DNA of 64,000 nucleotides from Ogataea parapolymorpha DL-1. Lineage: Eukaryota; Ascomycota; Pichiomycetes; Pichiales; Pichiaceae. A program made the translations under genes and the position numbers. The stretch lies in NCBI RefSeq assembly GCF_000187245.1, contig NC_027863.1:432735-496734 (forward strand), read 5' to 3'. The notes under the pieces were generated by a model. It ran no database searches. It had not been told where the DNA came from and saw only the letters and a program-made list of their open reading frames with translations. Shown piece after piece: positions 1-8,931 of this stretch (position 1 is the first letter of the stretch; each line of letters starts with the position of its first letter).

Positions 1-93
1 GCGGTACTTAACGAGGATTTGATATTTAGATGTCCACTGTGTAAGGGAAGCACTGCGTCGTTGAGTCATCAATCAACTGAGCAAACTTCATAA
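1..93 (+). CDS. C-terminal tail of a zinc-finger (RING-like) protein, 5' end outside window
   Basis: The first frame is open from base 1 to a TAA at 91-93 and encodes 30 residues. It contains FRCPLCKGS, which looks like the last Cys-x2-Cys pair of a RING or related zinc finger, followed by a short Ser/Thr/Gln-rich tail. A CPLC pair close to the C-terminus is typical of RING proteins and of some Vps-class C subunits. Only the tail is visible, so neither the gene nor its function can be named. It would end about 200 bp before VMA1, in the same direction, which fits the compact spacing here. Confidence 0.35.
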   Translation, partial: AVLNEDLIFRCPLCKGSTASLSHQSTEQTS

Positions 94-297
94 GCCTAAA
101 AACGTGTTCCTGATTTCCGTGTAACATAAAATACTGTTGTGGAAGATGTGTTTAAACAGGGCTCGTAACCGGATTTACGAAAACAGCATACTTGAAAGCA
201 GCCTCAATTTTAAACGATAAATTGCAAGGTAGGAATTGCATCGTCACCTGCATTATAGATTGCAAGGATTTTGTGAAGTAGTTCGGGAATCTACAAT

Positions 298-2270
298 ATG
301 GTACGTATAGAGTTTTATAAAGCTGAAATGGTTGGGCTTCGCCGTAGTTACACAAGTTGTGCGATTTGTGAAGCTTAGCCTCGGGATTTTAGTTCACTGT
401 CGTTTACTAACCTACTAAACAGGCTGGTGCTTTAGAGAATGCACGTAGAACTATCCAAAAACTATCTTTGGATGCTGATGAGTCACTTTATGGTCAGATA
501 TATTCTGTTTCTGGTCCCGTGGTTGTTGCTGAAAATATGATCGGGTGTGCCATGTACGAACTCGTCAAAGTGGGTCACGACAATCTTGTCGGTGAAGTCA
601 TTCGAATTGATGGTGACAAGGCTACTATTCAAGTTTATGAAGAAACTGCAGGAGTCACTGTTGGAGACCCTGTTTTGAGAACGGGAAAGCCTCTTTCAGT
701 TGAACTTGGCCCTGGATTAATGGAGACGATTTATGATGGCATTCAAAGACCTTTGAAGGCGATTAAAGACGTTTCACAATCGATTTATATCCCGAGGGGC
801 ATTGATGCGCCAGCTCTGTCGCGTACTGCAGAATACGAATTTTGTCCGGGATCTTTGAAAGTTGGAGATCATATCACAGGCGGCGACATTTTTGGCTCTA
901 CGTTTGAAAATTCCCTAGTTTCGGATCATAAGATCCTGTTACCACCGAGAGCCCGAGGTACAATTGTTTCTATAGCGGAGCCTGGCTCTTACCATGTGAA
1001 TGATCCTGTCCTTGAGGTTGAGTATGATGGGGTTAAACATGAATACTCTATGATGCATACGTGGCCAGTGAGAGTCCCTAGACCTGTTGCACAAAAGCTT
1101 TCAGCAGACTATCCCTTGCTTACAGGTCAACGGGTTCTCGACTCTTTGTTCCCTTGTGTTCAGGGTGGAACGACATGTATTCCTGGTGCGTTCGGCTGCG
1201 GTAAAACTGTTATTTCACAATCGCTTTCGAAATACTCGAATTCGGATATCATTATTTACGTTGGCTGTGGAGAAAGAGGCAATGAAATGGCAGAAGTTCT
1301 AATGGAGTTCCCAGAATTATTCACTGAACAGAATGGTCAAAAAGAGCCAATCATGAAACGTACCACTTTAGTCGCCAATACTTCTAACATGCCTGTTGCG
1401 GCAAGAGAAGCGTCTATCTACACTGGTATCACACTGGCTGAGTATTTCAGAGATCAGGGAAAAAATGTTTCCATGATAGCAGATTCGTCCTCCAGATGGG
1501 CAGAGGCTTTAAGAGAAATTTCTGGTCGATTAGGAGAAATGCCAGCTGATCAAGGTTTCCCGGCTTGTTTAGGAGCCAAGCTCGCCTCATTTTATGAAAG
1601 AGCAGGCAAGTCGGTTGCTCTGGGCTCTCCAGATAGGTTGGGTTCGGTCTCTATTGTTGCTGCTGTGTCTCCTGCAGGAGGTGACTTCTCAGATCCGGTT
1701 ACCACTTCTACCCTTGGTATTACCCAAGTTTTCTGGGGTTTGGATAAGAAATTGGCGCAAAGAAAGCATTTTCCTTCTATCAACACGTCGATCTCGTATT
1801 CCAAATATACGAATGTTTTGAATAAGTATTACGATGCCAACTATCCGGAATTTGCAAATTTGAGAGACAAAATCAAAGAGATCATTTCCAATGCTGAGGA
1901 ACTAGAGCAGGTTGTTCAACTCGTTGGTAAATCCGCTCTATCAGATTCGGACAAGATTATTTTGGATGTTGCCAACCTCATCAAAGAAGACTTTTTGCAG
2001 CAAAACGGCTACTCTACGTATGATGCGTTTTGCCCAATTTGGAAGACTTATGATATGATGAAAGCCTTTGTCACTTATTATGACGAAGCCCAAAAAGCTG
2101 TTGCAAATGGCGCTCAGTGGTCCAAGCTTTCCGAGGCCACAGGAGATGTTAGGCATGCCGTGTCATCTGCTAAGTTTTTTGAACCTAGCAAAGGAGAGGC
2201 TGCTATTTCCAAGGAGTTCGATACACTTCTGAGCAGTATTTCTGAAAGATTCCAAGAGGCCGCTGAGTAG
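298..2270 (+). CDS. VMA1: V-type proton ATPase catalytic subunit A, spliced, intein-free
   Basis: This is the catalytic A subunit of the V1 sector of the vacuolar H+-ATPase, which hydrolyses ATP to acidify vacuole and endosomes. The gene is join(298..300,423..2270) and encodes 616 residues, against 617 for mature S. cerevisiae Vma1. The open frame of exon 2 has no ATG before residues conserved in the family. It starts [16 protein letters not shown], which matches the yeast N-terminus after Met. An ATG at 298-300 followed directly by GTACGT, with TACTAAC at 405-411 and AG at 421-422, supplies the start. The P-loop GAFGCGKT lies near residue 255. The junction that holds the VDE intein in S. cerevisiae (YVGC then GERGNE) is uninterrupted. 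CTG is read as Leu in the conserved HKILLPP stretch. Identity is certain; the first exon is a strong inference. Confidence 0.96.
301..422 (+). other. Spliceosomal intron in VMA1 after the start codon
   Basis: The intron is 122 nt, with 5' site GTACGT, a perfect TACTAAC branch sequence at 405-411 (a second TACTAAA follows at 413-419) and a 3' AG at 421-422. Removing it fuses ATG to GCT and restores the conserved N-terminus of the V-ATPase A subunit. Exon 1 codes only for the initiator Met. Confidence 0.88.
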
Positions 2271-2472
2271 CTCTTGTATACATGGTTCCGATCTCACATA
2301 AATAGTAGTAAAATTCCGGCTGATCAGTGCTTTTGATATTTTTTCTGGTTTCTAGCGCAGACACGAAATCCACAAATAAACGCTTTTTTTCCTCTGTTAT
2401 TAGTTGACATAGGTGAAATCTCTCGGACAGCAGTTACAGAGACTATTTGGACTATTTTCGAAAACCTTGATC

Positions 2473-4671
2473 ATGAATTTTCTCACTAAAACTATCAATT
2501 CTACCATCGGTTCATTGACAGGTAGCTCAATACCATATGATTTAGGACAGAGAGTAGTGAATGGAGTTTGCAGTGATTCTCTCGAACCAAACTCTGTGTG
2601 GAATGTTTATGAAGCAACTTCTCGCAAAGAGCCTCGTGTGCGGGTAACTGTATTTGAGTTTGATCTCAAGAACCCGCGAGCGTCAAAGTATGTGCTGTTT
2701 GCAAGAAATGCATTCATGAAGCTTAAATCTTTGAGTCTTTTACCAGGAATTCTAAACATCGTTGATTTTATTGAAAACGATTCATTTCTCTACATAATAA
2801 GTGAAAGGGTGAAACCATTGGGGAGCGTATTGAGGATGGGATCGAGTGATTCTATGTCACAATATGAGCTTTTGTTATTGGGAATATATCAAGTTACAGA
2901 AGCTTTGAAATATCTTAACAAAGAAGGATCATCCATTCATGGTTCGCTTAGCAAAAACTCTATATTCGTGAATGAAGCAGGCGAATGGAAACTTGGCGGC
3001 TTCGAGCTCGTCGTGAATATCCAAGATCCTGATACGGAGATTCTGAGCCGAGCATTTGATTTGCCTACTTATCTGTCGACTATACACCCACCTGAATTAA
3101 ATGAACAGAGGTTGGATTACATTTCAAGCGCCAGTCTGGTCCAGCTCTTAAAGCTTGATGCCTATGATCTGGGTGTTTTCATCTACAGCGTTTTCAATTC
3201 TGAGGTACAGAATCTCGATCCTACCAAACTTAACAAACCAAGCAAGCTTCCAAGATCTCTTGCATCGCACGTCAAAAAGCTCCTTCATATATCGCCATCC
3301 GTAAGATACTCAGTGGAAGAATTCTTAAATGCTGGAATGCAATCATGTTTCAACTTACCGCTAATCAGTGTCTCGAAACATGTTTCAGAGCTTAGGTTGA
3401 AATCCACGGCTGAAAAACTAGAGATATTTAACTCCCTAGATGAACTCGAACAACTTCCTGATGGCTTTTTTGAGTATAAGATTTTGCCAGAGCTCATCTC
3501 CACCTTTCAGTCTTTGTCGACCAACCAAGATAGCCAGCAGTCTGCTCTCTTACTATTGATTTTAAAGCGTGTGGATCAACTGGATAAAAGAACTTTCCAG
3601 CACCAGGTTAAACCTCTCGTATTGCGAGCATTTGAACTTCCAGATAGAGCAATCAGGATTACACTCCTGAGTTCGTTACCAACGATCATTGATTATTTTG
3701 CACCTTATGAAATTCAAGATAAAATCTTTCCGAATTTGGTTCAAGGCTTCAACGATACTAATTCGTCGATACGAGAAGCTACATTAAAGTCGGTACTTTC
3801 AATTGCAGATAGAGTATCAGTCCGACAGCTCAACAATGACATTTTGAAGTACATGGCAAAACTTCAAAACGATTCAACACCGGAAATCAGAACTAATACG
3901 ATAATCTGTCTATCCAAAATTGCAACATACATGACTCCTTCTTCAAGAGCTGCCGTACTCGCCACTGCTTATTCCAAAGCGTTGAAGGATCCGTTTGTAC
4001 CCTCTCGGGTAAGTTCATTGCTTGCTTTCGAAAACTCTATTGAGTACTTTACTCCAGATGTGTGTTGCTCAAAAGTTCTGTCAGCTATTGCTCCTGCTTT
4101 ATTGGACAAGTCGTCGAAGGTGAGAATAGAGGCCCAGAGAGTGTTTGACTTGTACTTTTCGAAAATCAATGAGGCTGCCAATCATTTACCATTAGACAGT
4201 GAGGAGACCGTAAATTTGGAAAGCCAGAATTCAGAAAATATACTTTCTCGATTAAACACGCTTTCCCTTTCGAGTATGAAATTGAAGAATACGCAATCAT
4301 TATTATCAGGCTTGGGGTCTAATGCACATTCAGGATCCACGGTGAGCTTGACAATGAAACAGGAGAACCCTAGCTCAGAGTCTCTGAATGCTGATCGGTC
4401 CTTGAAAAACTTCTCAACTGCAAATGTAGAGGACGGCTGGAATGAGATGGATAGTGATTGGGATTCTACTTCTGATTATCAAAGCAAATCTTTACTTCCA
4501 CATCTGGAGGCGAGTCAAAAACTCCAAGAAAGCAAACAGCTCAAAGCTGCTCACCAGCTCATCAAAGACATTCCACAAACACCCAAAAGACCACTTAAGT
4601 TACAACCCAAATCCAAACTGAAGCTCGATTTGCTTGACGATGATGTTGACGGCTGGGCAAATGAGTGGTGA
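2473..4671 (+). CDS. CEX1: SCY1-like pseudokinase with HEAT repeats, CEX1 type
   Basis: The 732-residue product has an N-terminal protein-kinase-like domain (about residues 15-290), then an alpha-helical HEAT-repeat region (about 320-590) and an acidic tail ending DGWANEW. The kinase fold lacks catalytic residues: HGSLSKNS stands in place of the HRD loop and GGF in place of DFG, so it is a pseudokinase. This architecture is that of the Scyl1/Cex1 family. Yeast Cex1 (761 aa) is a cytoplasmic factor that receives tRNAs leaving the nuclear pore and also acts in COPI traffic. I start at ATG 2473 (MNFLTKTINS, like Cex1 and Scyl1 N-termini); the frame extends upstream only to a GTG. Two tryptophan-rich acidic patches (DGWNEMDSDW and the terminal DGWANEW) resemble the COPI-binding tail known in this family. 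Confidence 0.85.
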   Translation: MNFLTKTINSTIGSLTGSSIPYDLGQRVVNGVCSDSLEPNSVWNVYEATSRKEPRVRVTVFEFDLKNPRASKYVLFARNAFMKLKSLSLLPGILNIVDFIENDSFLYIISERVKPLGSVLRMGSSDSMSQYELLLLGIYQVTEALKYLNKEGSSIHGSLSKNSIFVNEAGEWKLGGFELVVNIQDPDTEILSRAFDLPTYLSTIHPPELNEQRLDYISSASLVQLLKLDAYDLGVFIYSVFNSEVQNLDPTKLNKPSKLPRSLASHVKKLLHISPSVRYSVEEFLNAGMQSCFNLPLISVSKHVSELRLKSTAEKLEIFNSLDELEQLPDGFFEYKILPELISTFQSLSTNQDSQQSALLLLILKRVDQLDKRTFQHQVKPLVLRAFELPDRAIRITLLSSLPTIIDYFAPYEIQDKIFPNLVQGFNDTNSSIREATLKSVLSIADRVSVRQLNNDILKYMAKLQNDSTPEIRTNTIICLSKIATYMTPSSRAAVLATAYSKALKDPFVPSRVSSLLAFENSIEYFTPDVCCSKVLSAIAPALLDKSSKVRIEAQRVFDLYFSKINEAANHLPLDSEETVNLESQNSENILSRLNTLSLSSMKLKNTQSLLSGLGSNAHSGSTVSLTMKQENPSSESLNADRSLKNFSTANVEDGWNEMDSDWDSTSDYQSKSLLPHLEASQKLQESKQLKAAHQLIKDIPQTPKRPLKLQPKSKLKLDLLDDDVDGWANEW

Positions 4672-4762
4672 CTTTCGGCTTTTGAGGACGAGGCTCAAAA
4701 TTGACACTCGTGTGTATTATCAATTTTTGAAAACAATTTCTCGTGCAGCCCAAAAAAAAATG

Positions 4763-4854
4763 CTCCTTATCAGGGGCTCGAACCCTGGACATTTCGGTCG
4801 ACTTCCGAATAAATCCTTAAAAGCCGAACGCTCTACCAACTGAGCTAATAAGGA
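4763..4854 (-). tRNA. tK(UUU): tRNA-Lys (anticodon TTT) with intron
   Basis: On the minus strand the sequence from 4854 to 4763 folds as a complete tRNA: a 7-bp acceptor stem (TCCTTAT with ATAAGGA) and discriminator G, a D arm with GCTCAGTTGGTAGAGC, and a T arm with GGTTCGAGCCC. The anticodon TTT is followed by A37 and then a 19-nt intron at 4817-4799. The exons are 37 and 36 nt, giving a 73-nt mature tRNA close to S. cerevisiae tRNA-Lys(UUU), which also has an intron here. A run of T on the minus strand (A run at 4752-4760) is the Pol III terminator. The gene marks the left edge of the gene desert. Confidence 0.96.
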
Positions 4855-5227
4855 CGGAACTGCTTATCTAAGATATTTGACATTCACATAGACCTGAGAT
4901 GAGCCATTTACTGACACAACAAATTTGGTAACAAGTGAAGAAACAATACAAGCACGAGTAACGTATACTCAAAGTAGATGGAAGCTTTGCGAAGCAGGTG
5001 ATTTGCTTCAGCTTGAGGATATGATCGTAAAACTGTGTATGAGTCTCATATTTGCTTCAAATTATGTAAGCCAACGATGGTAATGATATTTACGCACGTG
5101 ATATACCGGCTCAGCAATCCGGCTAATTTAAACTGTGAGATGGAGCCCAAGGTCAGTCTAGTCTTGGTTACACAGAATAGTCGTGCATCCAATCTGGCCT
5201 CGAGAAAACGGCCGTTCCATGTATAAC
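4855..5227. other. Spacer between tRNA-Lys and LTR A
   Basis: There is no gene here. One E-box octamer reading ATCACGTG on the minus strand (5095-5102) is a possible Cbf1-type site. Nothing else stands out. Confidence 0.4.
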
Positions 5228-5509
5228 TGTTGAAACTTTGTTTTGATAAATGTAATGTCAACAGTCATTATTCTTCCTTCAATAGTAGGACTATGTATCA
5301 GATAGTTGATATCTTTGGTATACCTTAGTCCCTCACTTATAAGTGGGATATGACACACCCTTATATATTATTTGGTTAGTCTCATATGTGATTCAGATTT
5401 GTATCATCTGAATCTGAGGCACATAGAATGCATGTGCTAAGACCCACAAACTTCAGATCAGGATAAGCCGCACAGCCATGATATAATCTATGACTATCTT
5501 ATCTCAACA
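5228..5509 (-). repeat. Solo LTR A (minus orientation), with 5-bp target duplication
   Basis: This 282-bp element is bounded by TGTTGA and TCAACA and matches the other three copies over its whole length when reversed. Direct repeats ATAAC flank it at 5223-5227 and 5510-5514, a perfect 5-bp target-site duplication. No internal retrotransposon body is attached, so it is a solo LTR left by recombination. It contains a TATA-like TATATAAGG and two small hairpins. Confidence 0.93.
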
Positions 5510-8500
5510 ATAACGTGTTAGACAATTGTTAAGTATGTACCTGTCGCTTGGTTTGCAGGTACTTTCAAATTTTGTATCTGGGTACTAGCGATGCGAGTGT
5601 GAAACGTTACAAAATTTAGACAAAACCCAAGATCAGTAGGAATAGGTCTCAAATCATTTGTCCAATAATTAAGTATGAGCTTCAGTTGCTGATACCAGCT
5701 ACCTTAGCTACTTTAATCATTTTTCATAAAACCTATTCAGAATAATGCTACGAGTTCACCATTTAACTTTTAGAATATCAAGAATTTAGTTATAGTCCCA
5801 CTATTTCAAAGAAACCTTAAACCCAGAAATGTGTTCCAAACTAGGCAGTCGGTATCTCCCGCATCACTTTTGAGCAAGGTGTTGAAAATAGTCATGCGAG
5901 TGCCAGGAACTAACGACACATGTCTAATAAGTTTATTGAAAACTAATGAATACATTAGGTACTTGGTATCACGGTGTCTGTATAAGTTATGATGAATCGA
6001 ACAAAGATTTCGCCTATTTTATGACCATTCGTTCAGATTATAAATGGAAAAGACAAGCTCGAATAATTCGAGGGGATAGACTTATCAAGCTTTAAGAATC
6101 TATATCTTTGATGTTCACTCGACTATTACAGAGCTTCCCTTTTACCTTTTTTATGAGTAAGTTGCCTATCCATTAACTAGAGCAGTCAAAGTGGGATATG
6201 CCTTCGAGTCCCTGTAGACATGTTCCATAGGATAAAATTGTTCCTTTACCGAGTAATCAAAAACAACTGACATGATCTTTCATAAATAAAAAACTACTGA
6301 TATTAAATATCCATGCCTCAACCTTTTTCTACGTATCCCCCAACTTCCCTGGTGCGCCCTCATAATAAGCCAGACGCGTCAAGGAGGCAATCTCAACATT
6401 AAAATTTACATTTATTCTTATCGGTGGCAAGCTGTTGAATTCTGATGTTGAATTCTATTCACATAGTACATACACCGAATTGAAGAGATATCTCAAGAAT
6501 AAAAGTATTTGTAATCTCAATAACTTGAACATCATACAAATCTCCTGCTTCAAAGGAATCATAATATGGAAATATATTTATATATATATCACATAAAGTT
6601 ATACATTTAGAAATATTGGAATACCTGGATAATGGAAGTATTTTCAATATTTCATGTTTGGAACCTGGTCCGTCTCCGCTACAGGATAAGCTCTTGGAGT
6701 GATCATGATTGACTCATTGATGAGTAAATTTGTTAAAGGAATTCTGTTTTCAGGTTAGGGAATTTTTAGGGAAGTCATTTTAAGATTATAGATAAGTATC
6801 TCTTAACAAACCATTTCTTGTGCTTTAGGATGTGCAATGTGGGTCTCATAATTGCCTGCACACGTCTAGCATTATTATGCACGAGCCACAAATCTCTCAA
6901 ATCAGGATACAATGACTGAAATACAATAACATCTTGCGGAAGCCAAAGGCTATGATCTCAGATAATGAAAAGAATGTCATTTCACCGAATGAGTCATGTA
7001 GTGTTCATTAGCGAGTAAATTACCTAATAATGGACTTCTTTCACCGGGTATGTCTTTTTATTTTTCCTTTGTGTAGCCTAATGTTCAATCAGAAAGCCAG
7101 AGAAAATAGAGGGACAAGATACAGTCACAATCTCAACAGCCAAAACGTTATGTATATCAACTAATATTGCGGCAAAAGCAACGTTTTAGGTGAAGACATA
7201 AACTGAGGTAACTGTTGAACCATGTATATATTCTATCCCAAATTTGTATAGCTAGTTAAATTCACAATTTTATACTTAAAAATTACGCTTGTTCATGATC
7301 GCCAGATGTGAAACTTTTTTTATGTTTCACTTCTAAATGAAATTTATGGATCGACTGCAACATTCTCAGCAAAACAGGATTCTCAATAACCAGAGGCTGT
7401 ATAAATATATTACCCCTTTATAGATTGCCAAAAAAACACAGCCTCTTCTCTACTTCCACGGACATACAAAAAATGCGAAATGCTACAATTGTGGTGCTGA
7501 TCCAAAATTTGATAAGATGAATTGTTTTATTTGAGACTGAAGTTTATTCTTAGCACCTACCCTCACTTAATCGGTACGAATCCTATATTACCACAATCCT
7601 AGTTAGGCAATGAACTAAGAAAATCCTAGTCCAGATAGAAGTTTCGAACTTTCAATTGGTTTGGGCTAATATATATAGCGAGATTGCTGAGAAAGGATGA
7701 CTAAGTTATGTGAGTGACGAAGTCTTTTGTGTCTTGATAAGCAGTTGGAGAGCTAGTTGGACCTGGGAGTATTCTAATACCTTTCATATTTAAGTTTTCC
7801 AGTACATGAGATATACTGCACGCTCCATTCTTAACTTTTTAGTGAAGAAAGAAATGTAAGAGACGAGAACATAAGTTCCCTTTTGGAAAGCAAAAAGAAA
7901 AAGTTTTAGCAGAGTTCGCTTATTAAGGATACATTTTATTGATCATGACCTTCCACCCCATTTTTATCTTAGGATAGATATCATTAATTTGACTTTGTCG
8001 TTTTTGCTTTGATGAGTACTCATTGGCTTCTTTTGACCAAAAGAAAGTTCCTTGAGTTGCGTACCTTCGAAACTTAGAAAACAAACATGACTACATTGAA
8101 TCAACCCAGACGGTGTCGTAGACATGCTCAACTTGTTGGAGATTCCAAAAGTATACTCAAAGCAGCACGGTTACTTTTTCGTGTGTGATTTAGTTCCATA
8201 GTTTAGCAATGTCAGCAACATGCATAGCTGCTAATTCATATTGGATGTGTCTACCTTTAGCGAAGAGGAAGCAATAGTCCATGCAAGACTCCCGAAATAT
8301 TTGTTAAGACAGTTGAATGCATGACCTTTATAATTTGAGGAGTGAAGAAAGTCAAAAATCTGCTCATGACATTAGTTGCATGCTATTTTTTAGGTACCTG
8401 GTTATGAAAAGCCTGTCAGATCAATGACCTTGCTGCCTACCCTCCTCCACCTCCAACGTGTGTAACATGTGCATATATGTTTTGAGTAAATATTCAAAAC

Positions 8501-8687
8501 CAGCGGCTTGTAGCGAATCAATAAGTGTACATGAAATAGCAAATATGCCTAAGTATAGCTCGGTTGCAAAGTACAACGTGATCATTTATCAAAGCTACGT
8601 ATCGCAAAGATTGCAAAGTGTGCGAACTGTTTTATTTCAATCTCCAAGGTGCCAACCAGCAGATAGGTGGTAATTTTAATGATGTTG
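5510..8687. other. Non-coding AT-rich spacer between LTR A and LTR B
   Basis: There is no supportable gene in these 3.2 kb. I see a probable decayed LTR (about 6731-6975) and a 9-bp inverted repeat (7392-7400 with 7438-7446) around an AT-rich core. The remainder is unremarkable AT-rich sequence dense in stop codons. Confidence 0.5.
6731..6975 (-). repeat. Probable decayed LTR of the same family
   Basis: Within 6841-6975 the order GGTCTCATA, GCCACAAAT, TCAAATCAGGATA and CTATGATCTCAGATAAT follows that of LTR A (AGTCTCATA, CCCACAAAC, TTCAGATCAGGATA, CTATGACTATCTTATCTC). A weaker TGTT-starting match sits near 6731. No target duplication or clean ends remain. The match is by eye and could be partly chance, so the boundaries are approximate. 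Confidence 0.35.
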
Positions 8688-8931
8688 TGTTGAGATAAGA
8701 TAGTCATAGATTATGTCATGGCTGTGCGGCTTATCCTGATATGAAGGTTTGTTGGTCTTGTTGAGATATGCATATGAGGCTAACCAAATAATATATAAGG
8801 GTGTGTCATATCCCGCTTATAAGTGAGGGACTAAGGTATACCAAAGATATTAACTATCCGATACATAGTCACATTATTGAAGGAAGAATAATGACTGTAG
8901 ACATTACACTTATCAGAACAAAGTTTCAACA
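8688..8931 (+). repeat. Solo LTR B, internally deleted, with 5-bp target duplication
   Basis: This 244-bp copy runs from TGTTGA to TCAACA and is flanked by TGTTG at 8683-8687 and 8932-8936. It lacks the roughly 40-bp segment that in the other copies holds two short hairpins, and has a short unrelated bridge there. The perfect target duplication shows that the shortened form either inserted as such or was deleted after insertion. Confidence 0.92.

Noticed and set aside
152..355. 67-codon minus-strand frame over the VMA1 leader
   Set aside because: It covers the VMA1 first exon and intron and has no similarity I recognise.
2413..2472. N-terminal extension of the CEX1 frame to GTG 2413
   Set aside because: Yeast nuclear genes start at ATG; MNFLTKTINS at 2473 fits the family. 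The same reasoning moved the starts of DGA1, SIT4, ARG1, CBC2, HAM1, ZTA1, PPQ1, PTK2, the 52.0-kb hydrolase and the acetate-transporter gene.
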